A stretch of 52,662 nt of DNA from Vibrio sp. 99-8-1. Its GTDB lineage: Bacteria > Pseudomonadota > Gammaproteobacteria > Enterobacterales > Vibrionaceae. The stretch lies in NCBI RefSeq assembly GCF_013114595.1, contig NZ_VTXE01000033.1:1-52662 (forward strand), written 5' to 3'. This document shows, piece after piece, positions 17,092-26,943 of the stretch. The position numbers were made by a program, and so were the translations under genes. The notes beneath the pieces were generated by a model, which saw only the letters and a program-made list of their open reading frames with translations, searched no databases and was not told the origin of the DNA. Position 1 is the stretch's first letter; each line of letters starts with the position of its first letter.

Positions 17092-18034
17092 TCCAGAAAC
17101 TCTCCCGGCGTGTTTTTAATAAGTAGAAGAAAAATAACCCGCCTATCAAAGCAGTAATAATTCCGACCGGAAGTTCAGCACCGCCAGGGATAATCACTCT
17201 GGAGAGAGTATCGGACATCATTAATAGAAAACTGCCAAACAGGCTGGAATAGAATATGTTTAGCTTCATATCGCTACCGAACAAGCTTCTAGAAACATGA
17301 GGCACAATTAAACCAACAAAGCCGATGATACCGGAGAAACTTACCGCCACAGATACCAGTAGAGTGGAGAGTACAAATACTACCGAACGAAGACGATGAA
17401 CATTGATACCCAGACTCTGAGCGGACTGATCATCCAGTGCTAAAATGTTCAGCTTCATTGCACTCTGTTGTAAGAAAAAATAGACAAGTGCAAAGATAGA
17501 GAGGCACAACGCCAACTTATCCCAGCTGACGATAAAAATCCCCCCCATCAACCAATAGACGATGGAATTTAAAGAGTCTTCAAAATAATACTTAGAAAAA
17601 CTAATGACCGCCGAGGCGACAACATTCATTACCACTCCGGCGAGAATCATGGTGATTGGGTTTATGCTGCCATTGGTTAAAGACATACGATAAACAATCA
17701 TCAATCCGCTTATACCCGTGATGAAAGCAAATACAGAAACAAAGTGAACCGGCACGCCAATGGATATGGCAAGCACCGCACCAAGTGCCGAAGAAGAGGC
17801 AGCACCGGTAGTAAAGCTGTCTGCCAATGGGTTCTTAAGTGTCAACTGATAGATGCTACCACTGAGGCCAAGCATGGCACCAATGATGGCGGCAAATAGG
17901 ACTCTTGGCACCCTCAATTCTAACAGTATATTTTGCTCTAACGGCGTCATATTAAATGGATTGATATTGTTAGGACCAATCAGCATTGATAAACCGGCTA
18001 GAACAACAAAAACGCCAATCAATAATAGCTTCAT
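17084..18034 (-). CDS. FecCD-type ABC permease (BtuC-like)
   Basis: The 316-residue membrane protein has the hydrophobic pattern of the FecCD/BtuC family (about ten helices). Family segments include LRVPRVLFAAIIGAMLGLSG, NPLADSFTTGAASSSALGA and FVGLIVPHVSR, the last near the ATPase coupling region. As a homodimer it would form the channel for the substrate brought by the binding protein encoded downstream. It overlaps the ABC-2 permease gene by 4 bp and the ATPase gene by 8 bp. Confidence 0.93.
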   Translation of the reverse strand: MKLLLIGVFVVLAGLSMLIGPNNINPFNMTPLEQNILLELRVPRVLFAAIIGAMLGLSGSIYQLTLKNPLADSFTTGAASSSALGAVLAISIGVPVHFVSVFAFITGISGLMIVYRMSLTNGSINPITMILAGVVMNVVASAVISFSKYYFEDSLNSIVYWLMGGIFIVSWDKLALCLSIFALVYFFLQQSAMKLNILALDDQSAQSLGINVHRLRSVVFVLSTLLVSVAVSFSGIIGFVGLIVPHVSRSLFGSDMKLNIFYSSLFGSFLLMMSDTLSRVIIPGGAELPVGIITALIGGLFFFYLLKTRRESFWNG

Positions 18035-18771
18035 ACTTCTACTCTTTGCACTATGTGGTTGGCCAGTAACATGAGTACTCCATTGAGTGACGCTAGGATA
18101 GCTAGTGCACTTAAAGCAAAGTTACCATTGTCCAATAACGCTGCTCGTATCAGCTCAGCGCTATAGGTGAGTGGTGACAATGATGCTAATAATTGAATCA
18201 CGCTTGGCATTTGATCGACAGGAAAAAAGGTGCCGGACAAAAACATCATCGGGGTGATTATGAAGGCATTCATTGTCGCTTGATCACGATGATTCTTCAT
18301 TTTGAGAGCAACGATGAAGCCGATAAGCGAAAATGCGGTCAGGTGCAGAGTAATCGCGACTAAAAATTGAACGGAAAAATGTAAGCTGACACCACAAAAT
18401 AAACTATAAATAGCGATAATGCCGACCGGAATTAACCCTTTAGTAATACCGTACAACACTTCACCGATAATAATCTGCCATCTCTGGTTGGGCGCCAGCA
18501 TGTACTCTTCAAAAATCTTTAGATAAAAGCGGCTGATATTGATCTCTGTAGCAATGTTATAGCTTTGATTCATGCTGGACATAGCCAGTAGACCAGGCAA
18601 CAAGAAGGTGAGATAGCTAACGCCGTCTACGGTGGTATCTTTACCAACGCCGTAACCAAAGGCCATCAGATATAGAAATGGCGGCACGGCTCCAGCCATG
18701 ACAATTCGTATGATTTTTTTACGTAAAACGGTACATTCGCGATAATAAATGCCAATAACGCCATTAAGCAT
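18031..18771 (-). CDS. ABC-2 type transporter permease
   Basis: The 246-residue protein has about six membrane helices and the ABC-2 family pattern (LTFLLPGLLAMSSMNQS, then FLSGTFFPVDQMP before the last helices). ABC-2 permeases usually export lipids, polysaccharides, drugs or haem-like molecules. It overlaps the genes on both sides by 4 and 8 bp, inside an operon whose other half is an importer. The substrate is unknown. Confidence 0.9.
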   Translation of the reverse strand: MLNGVIGIYYRECTVLRKKIIRIVMAGAVPPFLYLMAFGYGVGKDTTVDGVSYLTFLLPGLLAMSSMNQSYNIATEINISRFYLKIFEEYMLAPNQRWQIIIGEVLYGITKGLIPVGIIAIYSLFCGVSLHFSVQFLVAITLHLTAFSLIGFIVALKMKNHRDQATMNAFIITPMMFLSGTFFPVDQMPSVIQLLASLSPLTYSAELIRAALLDNGNFALSALAILASLNGVLMLLANHIVQRVEV

Positions 18772-19639
18772 CTTTTGTTAACCTTTTTCCCGTTAATGTT
18801 AGGAAGACATCTTCCAATGTCGTTTCTCTAATGCTTACTGCTGCATCATCTATCTGTTTTACTCTCTGCAAAGCCTCTTCTCGGTTAACGAAAAACTCTT
18901 GCTGTAGACCATCGGTTTCAATATCAACCACGACATTACCTAGCTGTTGTTTTAAAGAGTGTGGGGTTCCTGTTGTGATGAGTTTGCCTTGTTCAATAAA
19001 AATAACGCGTTTAGCAAGCCGTTCAGCTTCTTCAATATAGTGAGTGGTTAAAAAGATGGTGCACTGCTGCTGTTGATTAATTTTGCTCAGAAATTGCCAC
19101 ATTTTCCTGCGACTATGAGGATCTAGGCCAACCGTTGGTTCATCCAAAAAGAGTATTTTAGGCTTGTGCATTAAGGCGCGAGCAATAACCAGCTTCCTTT
19201 TCATACCGCCAGACAGCTTTCCAGACAGCTTGTTAGCATGCTCAGTTAATTCTGCGAACTGTAAGCTCTCTTCTATCCGTTGCTCTAGCTCTTTTCCTTT
19301 TAAATGGTACAGGTAACCGTGAACACGAAGGTTTTCTTTTAGGGTGAGCTCTCTGTCAATGTTGTTGTGTTGAGGAACGACACCAATCAATTTTTTCAGG
19401 CTAAGTCTTTTAGGGTGGTATTTCTCACCTTGATAAAGAATCGTGCCAGTACTGGGTTCCAGCAGACCAGAGAGCATTTTAATGATGGTGGTTTTACCTG
19501 CGCCATTCGGCCCAAGAAAAGCACATATTTCCCCTCGCTGAAGCGAGAAGTTTACCTTGTCTACCGCCGTAGATTTATCAAATACTTTAGATAAATTAAC
19601 CACTTCAATCAGTTTTTCGCAGCTATCTGTTTCTTTCAT
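18764..19639 (-). CDS. ABC-2 type transporter ATPase (NodI/CcmA-like)
   Basis: The 291-residue ATPase carries Walker A GPNGAGKT at 43-50, the signature LSGGM at 142-146, Walker B ILFLDEP at 162-168 and a switch histidine in LTTHY. The C-terminal 70 residues resemble the extension of the NodI/drug-exporter group, ending in the LEDVFLTLTGK motif typical of these ATPases. It pairs with the ABC-2 permease encoded directly downstream (8-bp overlap). It follows the cobaltochelatase gene after a 59-bp gap that contains a hairpin. Confidence 0.92.
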   Translation of the reverse strand: MKETDSCEKLIEVVNLSKVFDKSTAVDKVNFSLQRGEICAFLGPNGAGKTTIIKMLSGLLEPSTGTILYQGEKYHPKRLSLKKLIGVVPQHNNIDRELTLKENLRVHGYLYHLKGKELEQRIEESLQFAELTEHANKLSGKLSGGMKRKLVIARALMHKPKILFLDEPTVGLDPHSRRKMWQFLSKINQQQQCTIFLTTHYIEEAERLAKRVIFIEQGKLITTGTPHSLKQQLGNVVVDIETDGLQQEFFVNREEALQRVKQIDDAAVSIRETTLEDVFLTLTGKRLTKDA

Positions 19640-19668
19640 AGTGCCCTTGTTCTTGTCACGAGATGAGA

Positions 19669-19690
19669 AAGGCTGGTATTTGCCAGCCTT
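19669..19690 (-). terminator. Hairpin between cbiK-like gene and ABC-2 genes
   Basis: AAGGCTGG and CCAGCCTT form a perfect 8-bp stem with a six-base loop. Only a short T-run follows on the minus strand, so it may lower read-through into the transporter genes or protect the cbiK mRNA end. Confidence 0.5.
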
Positions 19691-19698
19691 GAATTACA

Positions 19699-20703
19699 CT
19701 ATTTTAATGTGATGCCAGCGTCGTTAGCCGCATCTTTAAGGTGCTGCAAATAGATCTGTTGTATCTTCTCGCTGCTTCCTAAGCCAACTAAAACAGGAGT
19801 TACATCGATGCCTTGTTTGGTTAACATTACTTTCCAAGAGTCATCTTCATCTCCAGCCATGTCGTTGCTAGCATGGTCTCCAGCCACCACCATTAGTGGT
19901 TTTATCATCACTTTTTTGCTGCCGTCTTGCTTGATTTTGCTTGATAGGGCATCAAAATTTGGGTGACCCTCAACCAGTCCGACGTAAGATTTTACCTCTG
20001 GATACATCTGGTTTAGTTTGTCTTCAAGTTCGTAGTATAAGCCAGTAGAAAGGTAGTCATTACCATGTCCCATATAAACTAAAGCGGCTTTATTACGTTT
20101 TGCTAGCTCAACATCATCAGCTAACGCTTCCGCCAGTTTATCTAGGTCTTTAGAGTACTCATATTGCTTACCCCAAGTCCCCATTAATGGTCGACCAATA
20201 GCGATTTTTTGGAATGGTTTAAACTTCTCTTTGATGGTCTGAATGGAGGCGAGAGCATCAACGTAAGCCACTAGATCCGTGTACTCTTCTCCATGTGTTA
20301 ACAGCGTCGTTTGCACAACGATATTTTTATATCCTTCATTCTGAAAATCCGCCATGGTGCCCAATACATTTTTCACATGGTAGAAAGAGTCGGGCACTTC
20401 AGGGTGATCTTCTTTATATTGAGTGTCATTTTGTCTGCGATGCCACTTTTTACGAATGATATTCGACGTAAATGCAAAGCGAACAGGGGTATTTGGATAA
20501 GCTTGTTGAATGGTATTTTGTATGGCGATTAAAGAGTCTACAGCGGTGTTGTAAGTGGTACCAAATGCTGCGATCACGATCGCTGATTTTTCGTCATTAG
20601 CTTTATTCATAGAGTCCGATGCAATTGTGGGGCTGGATAGAAGGCATAGGGCAGATACTGATAACAGCGCCATTAGCCGTTTTTTAAGTATTACAAGATT
20701 CAT
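19699..20703 (-). CDS. cbiK: Exported sirohydrochlorin cobaltochelatase (CbiK family)
   Basis: The 334-residue protein is a CbiK-type class II chelatase, which inserts cobalt (and in some members iron) into sirohydrochlorin in the anaerobic cobalamin route. The three catalytic residues are conserved: His213 in MGHG, Glu245 in VEGHP and His277 in AGDHASNDM. FGTTYNTA and AFTSNIIRKKW are family segments. Unlike the cytoplasmic Salmonella enzyme it has a clear signal peptide (KKRLMALLSVSALCLLS, cleaved near TIAS), so it should act in the periplasm like the described Desulfovibrio CbiKP. The start at 20703 has GGAG eight bases upstream. It is the first gene after the cobalamin riboswitch; no other cobalamin synthesis gene is in the window. 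Confidence 0.92.
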   Translation of the reverse strand: MNLVILKKRLMALLSVSALCLLSSPTIASDSMNKANDEKSAIVIAAFGTTYNTAVDSLIAIQNTIQQAYPNTPVRFAFTSNIIRKKWHRRQNDTQYKEDHPEVPDSFYHVKNVLGTMADFQNEGYKNIVVQTTLLTHGEEYTDLVAYVDALASIQTIKEKFKPFQKIAIGRPLMGTWGKQYEYSKDLDKLAEALADDVELAKRNKAALVYMGHGNDYLSTGLYYELEDKLNQMYPEVKSYVGLVEGHPNFDALSSKIKQDGSKKVMIKPLMVVAGDHASNDMAGDEDDSWKVMLTKQGIDVTPVLVGLGSSEKIQQIYLQHLKDAANDAGITLK

Positions 20704-20879
20704 GTTTTGTCTCCGAATTAACACATTGCTACCTTTACTACTAAGGAAAGGTAATTGCTAAATCAAAAACAGGCTTAGGGAAACAGATTAATTAAAAGAG
20801 ATGACTTCTAATTTAATGGATATAGTCGAGTAACCCGCTCGCATGTTTTTTGGGTAGAACAGAGTTCTATATTTACCGA

Positions 20880-21012
20880 AAGGCAGGTCTCCTGGCTTAT
20901 GGGTCGCTGTGCTCTAACTGTCCTTCCCGGATTAACAGTGGACATTGTCGCTAGGCACTCGCCATTTACAGTTGCGGGTACAGCCCAAGCTTCTCACTTG
21001 GTTCCCTATTAA
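20880..21012 (-). promoter_or_regulatory. Cobalamin riboswitch
   Basis: Read on the minus strand, the region contains the conserved core GTACCCGCAACTGTAA, a variable stem, and the B12 box AGCCAGGAGACCTGCC close to its 3' end. The order and spacing match the cobalamin (adenosylcobalamin) riboswitch class. It lies about 180 nt upstream of the cbiK start, so high cobalamin should switch off the six-gene operon. The switching hairpin must lie between 20704 and 20880. Confidence 0.95.
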
Positions 21013-21346
21013 AAAACACTTCAATTCTAATGATGCCAGATTAAATGTGTTTTACCTTAGGCTAGGCTAGTGTGCCTATTAACCGAATGCTTGTTCGTGA
21101 GATAGGTCAAGTTTATCTTAATCGATTGAAATTTGGTGCAAAAAGGTCATTTACAATAGGAAAAGTAACAGTAAAGAGGCGCCAGATTTATCCCCTTTAA
21201 GGCTATTACTGATAAGTGAGTCATTAATTGCTATAAAAATTCGGATTAGCCATGTCATTAATAAATCTTATGTTAAGCTTAAATGTATATGCTCAAATAG
21301 TTTCAAGATGTAGGATTTAGAGCTGTACCTATAAGGGTTGATTATT
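21013..21346. other. Intergenic region upstream of riboswitch and of the sensor gene
   Basis: The region holds the promoters of the minus-strand cobalamin operon and of the plus-strand sensor gene, plus a partial copy of the interspersed repeat. No gene was recognised. Confidence 0.4.
21287..21320 (+). repeat. Interspersed repeat, partial copy B
   Basis: Only the first 34 bp of the roughly 100-bp repeat found at 11494 and 52559 are recognisable (ATATGCTCAAATAG, TTTCAAGATGTAGGATT). It ends 26 bp before the start of the sensor gene, so the gene's leader has replaced, or grown out of, the hairpin half. Confidence 0.6.
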
Positions 21347-24300
21347 GTGACGGAAGAAGTAGTAAACCATGTTTCTAAAGTAAGTTTTTATCGAGAAAAT
21401 TTCCTGCTTTTTGAACCATGCGCGAATAGCGATGAGTTATGGTGTCGTTCTTGGTCGAAACAGACAGAAACTTTTCAGATATCGTTAGCAAAAAGAAACG
21501 AAATCTTATGTTTAAATCAGCTGGCAGGAAAGGGCGCTCCCAAGCTATCTAGCCAGCAAGACGCTGATGCGTCGCTGCATTTACTGCTGTCACACCCTAG
21601 GCAGTTATCTCAGATCAATTTGGCTAAGTTATCGATTCAGCAGAAGATAACCATTGCAAAGTCACTCATTTCAGCTCTTGCTGATGTTCATGCCAATAAT
21701 GTATTTCATTTCTCAATTAGACCTTCGGTATTTTTATTAAGTGATGACTTCACGTCAGCAGTTATGGTGGACTTTAGTTCTGGACGGATCTGTCCCAAAG
21801 GATCTACCGGTATTAGTGCATTCTATCCCTATAATGCCGATGCCCGATTTTTGGCACCTGAGCAAAATTACCTTTTAGATCGACCTATAGATAATCGTGT
21901 TGACCTTTATTCTCTTGGTTGTGTGTTAGTTTGGCTGTTTACGGAACAGCTTCCTTATAACGAACTACTTAACGAAGAGGAGATAGGTTACGCGCACATT
22001 AGTAAAAAACTGCATTTTGAGCATCGGCTGATAGGGCTAGATGACAGTGAGCATAAAGACAATATTATTCAACTTGTTAATGGTTTGATTAACAAGGAGC
22101 CGAGTCAGCGCTACCAAAGTGCCGCAGGGGTGCTAAAGGACATTGTAGCGACGATTGAAATGCCGTTACAAAGACTAGATGAAAAGGAGAACAGTCGCTC
22201 ATTATCAGATAGGTTAATACTTCCCGATAGGCTCTATGGAAGAGAAGCGGAAATAGAGATATTACTAAGTGCGTTTGACCGTGTCACAAATGGGCGATCT
22301 GAAGCCATACTTGTTGCCGGCTATTCAGGCATTGGAAAATCGGCTTTAGTGAATGCGATTAAGAGCCCAATTATAGATTCAGATGGTTTATATCTAACGG
22401 GTAAGTTTGATCAATATCAGAGGGACATGCCTTATCGAGCTATCCAGCAGGCGTTAACTCAATTGGTTAAGCAGTTGCTCTCTATGCCAGAGGCCAGTGT
22501 CAATGATTGGCGGGACAAAATAAATACAGCTTTGTATCCCAATGGTCAGGTGGTCATCGATATCGTACCTGAATTGGCATTGTTGCTTGGGCCTCAACCT
22601 GAACTATCTCAGTTAGGATCAGAGGAGCAGCAGAATCGATTCAATCGAGTATTCTTAGATTTTATTCATGTGATTTGCAGCGCTTATCGGCCTTTAGTGT
22701 TTTTTATTGATGATTTACAGTGGGCTGATACCGCGAGTATTCAGTTAATACGGCTGTTGATTACCGATGTAAAGAGTCGCCATTGCCTCATTTTAGGTGC
22801 CTATCGTGATAATGAAGTGGATGAACGCCACCCATTTAGTCAAATGCTTCTCGGTATAGAACAGGCTGATATTGAACTGCAAAAAATAACCCTTTCTCCT
22901 TTAGCCAATAGCATTGTTACTGAGATCTGTGCGGATACTTTGCAGCGGCCAGTATCGGATGTGACGCGATTGTCTGCCCTGATCTATCAAAAAACCAGAG
23001 GGAATCCGTTTTTCTTTCGCCAGTTTATACAAGAACTGTATCAACAAGATCTGCTAAGTTTTGACTATCAAGCTCAGAAATGGCGTTGGTCCACTGAGCA
23101 GATTAAGCTTCAGAATATTACCGATAATGTTGTTGATCTGATGACTGAAAAGTTAAAGCGGTTACCAAATGCAACCAAGGAAATTATTGAAAAGGCCGCA
23201 TGCGTAGGTTCGTCAGTGGCGTTAGACATTGTGATTGAACTGACGGAGGGGAAATCGGCACAAGAGACGATTGCTCTGCTTCAACCCGCTTTGAACGCTG
23301 GGCTTATGACATCTTTGAGAACCAAAGTCGCCTCCGGCTCTGAAACAATTAATGCGGTACGCTTTCTTCACGACCGTGTCCAGCAAGCGGCCTATTCGCA
23401 ATTGAATGACAGCGATAAAAAAGCCATTCATTACCAAGTGGGCAACTTGCTGCTTGATCGAATGCTGGCGAGTAGTAGCGATAAAGATGAGCACTGCTTT
23501 GAAGTGGTTTCTCACCTAAATTATGTTCATGAACTGTTAGATAGCGAGCAGAAACAGCAGTTAATTTATTTAAATCTCCTCGCGGCAAGGCGCTCCAAAG
23601 CATCCAATGCTTACTCTACTTCCGTTAACTTCTTTAATCAGTTGTTTAAAATGCTGGCTTTAGACAGCAAGAGCGCCGGCGAGATAGGGAATAGCGCAGC
23701 CATTGAGAAGTTAGAGTGCCTTTATCTGTCTGGTCGATATAAAGAGGCAGAAAAGTACCGGGTTGAATTAGAAAGCGTCGCGCTAAGTGATGAAGAGGAT
23801 GTTCAACTGCAAGTTATATTGATTACGCAATATACACGTTACGGCGAACTGACAAGGGCGATAGAGCAGGGAATTAAAGCTCTTGATAATATAAATTGCT
23901 CAATTAGTGACGATGCGGATGCACTGCAACAGGCTATATCGGGAGCGATAAACAGTTTGGCAACAACCCCATTTGATGCCCTACTTAAAAAGCACAGTGT
24001 CGAAGATAAAAGTGTTCTACTGACGCTTGATATCTTAATGGCAATGCAACCTTGCTGTTATAACTCGGGCTCACTGCTCTTTCCTATGACTATTTTGAAG
24101 TTATTAGAACTGACGCAGCAGCACGGTAATTCTGCCTACTCTAGTTATATCTACACCATGTACGGTTTGTTGTGTACTAAGGTTTTGAAAGACTACGATA
24201 CCGCTTTTGAAGCGACCCGCTGTTCGCAAGAAATCAGCAAGCAATACCCTAAAAACCCCATGGTTGAAGGGCGCTTATCCATGATGAGAAGTAACTTCAT

Positions 24301-26632
24301 TATGCCTTGGCAACTGCCACTACAAAAGAGTGGAGAATTAAGGGAAACAGCGTTTCAGCAATGCTTTGAGCAAGGCGATTATTACTGGGGTGTGCACGCC
24401 TATATATTTGGCTTTTACGCTGATCTTATTTGTGCTCCCTCTCTAGATATGATGGTGACTCGAGTAGAAAAAGTGATTGATATCTGTAAAGAAATCAAAC
24501 AGCCCGCTCAAGTTTATTTAAGTACGCTACAGCGGAACTTCTTACAGATTCTAGAAGGGAAACTAGACAACACCAAAAACCTAAGTCATGAAAGCGGATT
24601 TGAAGACAAAGCGATCAGTTTCTACCAACAAACCAATTATATGTGTGGTAAGTACGATAGGTTGCTGGGACGTCTGCTGCAGGGTTACCTATTTGCTAAT
24701 TATCAACAAACACTTGCGGTTACCTTAGCGGAGGAGTTAGGGCCAGATGATCTTGATGAAGGGATTTTCCATGAAGCGGTTTATACCCAATTTAATATCC
24801 TGTGTATCCTGGCGCTGAAACAATCTAACCCTAGTGCGGTCACGCCTCATTATGAAAGCTGGTTGCAGCAGGCATGGCAAAAATACAAACAATGGTATCA
24901 GCTCAATCCAGATAACTTCTCTGCAGGTTATTACCTAATTAGTGCGGAGTTCTATGCGACGCATGGTGACGAGTTAAATGCGTTTAACGCCTATGAGAAA
25001 TCGATATCCGCATCGGCTAATGCTGGCTTTGCACTATATCAAGCGATTGCGAACGAAAGAGCAGGGCTATTCAGAAAAAAAATTGAGCAAGAGGCTATAG
25101 GGAATGCCTATTTAGAGCAAGCCAAACTGCTCTATAACAAATGGGGTGCCTACTCTAAAAGTATTGAAATAGATAGAGTATTTATCACCGGAGATTACAA
25201 GCCCGCCACCAGTTCCGTTCAGTACCTCGACTGGCAATCGGTGATATCGGCTTGCCAAGATATTTCACAGCCCTTGTTATTGTTAGACTTAATTAATCGG
25301 ATATTGACTAAGACAGCCTCCATGACAGGTGCGCAACATGTCTGCTTTTATCAGATAGAGGAGGGGGCTTGGCAGCAAAAAGCATCATGCCATCATGGAA
25401 AGATTGACAAAACGGTTGCGCCGGAATCAGCCGTGCCTGAATCGATTCTGTTTTATACCTTAAACAGTCGTAAGATACTGGTGATAAAAGATGCGCAAAA
25501 CGATCATCAACATGTCCGTGATCGCTATGTTGTTGATAAAGGGGTTCGGTCCGTGCTCTCTTTACCTCTGTTTGTCCACAGCAACTTAATTGGTGTTTTA
25601 TATTTAGAGCATACAGAAACGGTAAATCTGTTTACTGCTCAACGTGTGCAAATCATGGAACTATTGGCCGGCCAGTTTGCGATTAGTTATCAAAATTCAC
25701 AGTATTTTAAACAACTGTCAAAGCAGAATGAAGAACTGGAAGAAGCGGTCGAGCAGCGCACCTCTGAGCTGAATCAGAAGAACAAACATTTAGAAATTAT
25801 TCTTCAAACCTTGCCTGTTCCCTTTGGTATTACCACGGTTGAAGGACGCTTAGTCCAAGGAAATGAACATTTACTTGAGTGTTTAGAGCTCAGTGAAGCG
25901 CAATCAAAACAGGTGAATGCTAGTCAGTTTTATGTTGACCAAGACGATAGAAAACGTCTGTTTTCTCAGCTTGATATTGATGGCGGAGTGACCGATTTTG
26001 AATGTGAAATGAAGACATACCATGGTAAGCCCTTCTGGGCGACCTTGTCCGTCACTAAAATCGAGTTGGATTTTGGTGTTGGGCTGTTTGTCACAATCAG
26101 TGATATATCCGATAGAAAAGAGAAAGAGAAACGATTAAAGCATCAAGCTTTTACCGATCCTTTAACCGGAGCGCAGAACAGGCGTGCCTTTAAACGAAAT
26201 GCCAATAATCTTCGCATAGTTGAAGCGAATACTTCGCTGTCAGTTGCAATGCTCGATCTTGATAATTTTAAAGGGTTAAATGACACTTTTGGTCATACCG
26301 CTGGTGACATAGTACTGCGACAATTTACCGAGTATGTACAATCTCATTTGCGTGACAAGGATATATTAGGCCGTCTTGGAGGAGAAGAATTTGGTCTAGT
26401 TTTAAGCCATATTCAGCCAAAAGAGGCGGTTAAGGTTGTTCAGCGTATTGTCGAATTGGTTGAAAAAATGACGGTTTTGGCTGAACAACATCAAATTCAA
26501 TTTACCGTTAGTATTGGTCTTACACGCTGGAAGAGAAGTGAATCACTGCAAGAGTCACTTAATCGTGCAGACAGTTTGTTGTATCAAGCGAAGCAGCAAG
26601 GACGAAATCAGGTACAAACTGATATTAAGTAG
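21347..26632 (+). CDS. Giant sensor: pseudokinase, AAA ATPase, helical repeats, GAF, PAS, GGDEF
   Basis: The 1761-residue protein has no membrane segment. In order: a Ser/Thr-kinase-like domain (about 40-275) whose catalytic loop HFSIRPS lacks the usual Asp and whose DFG is DFS, so it is probably inactive; an AAA-type ATPase of the predicted-ATPase/STAND group with Walker A GYSGIGKS at 325-332 and Walker B VFFIDDLQWAD; a long helical TPR-like region (about 690-1240); a GAF domain (about 1275-1420); a short coiled coil; a PAS domain (about 1450-1575); and a GGDEF domain with intact GGEEF at 1678-1682. It should make c-di-GMP under complex control. The GTG start at 21347 has AAGGG nine bases upstream; a TTG nine bases earlier has no room for one. 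Confidence 0.92.
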   Translation: MTEEVVNHVSKVSFYRENFLLFEPCANSDELWCRSWSKQTETFQISLAKRNEILCLNQLAGKGAPKLSSQQDADASLHLLLSHPRQLSQINLAKLSIQQKITIAKSLISALADVHANNVFHFSIRPSVFLLSDDFTSAVMVDFSSGRICPKGSTGISAFYPYNADARFLAPEQNYLLDRPIDNRVDLYSLGCVLVWLFTEQLPYNELLNEEEIGYAHISKKLHFEHRLIGLDDSEHKDNIIQLVNGLINKEPSQRYQSAAGVLKDIVATIEMPLQRLDEKENSRSLSDRLILPDRLYGREAEIEILLSAFDRVTNGRSEAILVAGYSGIGKSALVNAIKSPIIDSDGLYLTGKFDQYQRDMPYRAIQQALTQLVKQLLSMPEASVNDWRDKINTALYPNGQVVIDIVPELALLLGPQPELSQLGSEEQQNRFNRVFLDFIHVICSAYRPLVFFIDDLQWADTASIQLIRLLITDVKSRHCLILGAYRDNEVDERHPFSQMLLGIEQADIELQKITLSPLANSIVTEICADTLQRPVSDVTRLSALIYQKTRGNPFFFRQFIQELYQQDLLSFDYQAQKWRWSTEQIKLQNITDNVVDLMTEKLKRLPNATKEIIEKAACVGSSVALDIVIELTEGKSAQETIALLQPALNAGLMTSLRTKVASGSETINAVRFLHDRVQQAAYSQLNDSDKKAIHYQVGNLLLDRMLASSSDKDEHCFEVVSHLNYVHELLDSEQKQQLIYLNLLAARRSKASNAYSTSVNFFNQLFKMLALDSKSAGEIGNSAAIEKLECLYLSGRYKEAEKYRVELESVALSDEEDVQLQVILITQYTRYGELTRAIEQGIKALDNINCSISDDADALQQAISGAINSLATTPFDALLKKHSVEDKSVLLTLDILMAMQPCCYNSGSLLFPMTILKLLELTQQHGNSAYSSYIYTMYGLLCTKVLKDYDTAFEATRCSQEISKQYPKNPMVEGRLSMMRSNFIMPWQLPLQKSGELRETAFQQCFEQGDYYWGVHAYIFGFYADLICAPSLDMMVTRVEKVIDICKEIKQPAQVYLSTLQRNFLQILEGKLDNTKNLSHESGFEDKAISFYQQTNYMCGKYDRLLGRLLQGYLFANYQQTLAVTLAEELGPDDLDEGIFHEAVYTQFNILCILALKQSNPSAVTPHYESWLQQAWQKYKQWYQLNPDNFSAGYYLISAEFYATHGDELNAFNAYEKSISASANAGFALYQAIANERAGLFRKKIEQEAIGNAYLEQAKLLYNKWGAYSKSIEIDRVFITGDYKPATSSVQYLDWQSVISACQDISQPLLLLDLINRILTKTASMTGAQHVCFYQIEEGAWQQKASCHHGKIDKTVAPESAVPESILFYTLNSRKILVIKDAQNDHQHVRDRYVVDKGVRSVLSLPLFVHSNLIGVLYLEHTETVNLFTAQRVQIMELLAGQFAISYQNSQYFKQLSKQNEELEEAVEQRTSELNQKNKHLEIILQTLPVPFGITTVEGRLVQGNEHLLECLELSEAQSKQVNASQFYVDQDDRKRLFSQLDIDGGVTDFECEMKTYHGKPFWATLSVTKIELDFGVGLFVTISDISDRKEKEKRLKHQAFTDPLTGAQNRRAFKRNANNLRIVEANTSLSVAMLDLDNFKGLNDTFGHTAGDIVLRQFTEYVQSHLRDKDILGRLGGEEFGLVLSHIQPKEAVKVVQRIVELVEKMTVLAEQHQIQFTVSIGLTRWKRSESLQESLNRADSLLYQAKQQGRNQVQTDIK

Positions 26633-26707
26633 TCGAGTTACCGGTTTAAAACGGTAATGCGAAGTAAATGCGTAATACCCTTTAAAGAGAAAGGCCATTT
26701 AAACAGA

Positions 26708-26756
26708 AAAGCTATTTATATCTCCATACCCTGAGTGGAGATTAAATAGCTTTTTT
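26708..26756 (+). terminator. Rho-independent terminator after the sensor gene
   Basis: AAAAGCTATTTA and TAAATAGCTTTTTT form the base of a long stem with a second paired segment CTCCA/TGGAG inside. The T-run makes it a good terminator. Confidence 0.85.
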
Positions 26757-26943
26757 AGCAGGAATGAAAATTTTTGCCTTATATGAAATTGAGCTCTTAT
26801 TGTATTTGTATGGCTAGCTGTTCACTCATTTATTCCTCTGTAAATATCCCCATTTCTATCAAAAAACTGTTAAATCTCCATTAACAATTTCTGCCGACTG
26901 AAAATATTTATCTTTTTGTTTTTATTGAATTAATTTTGGTTTC

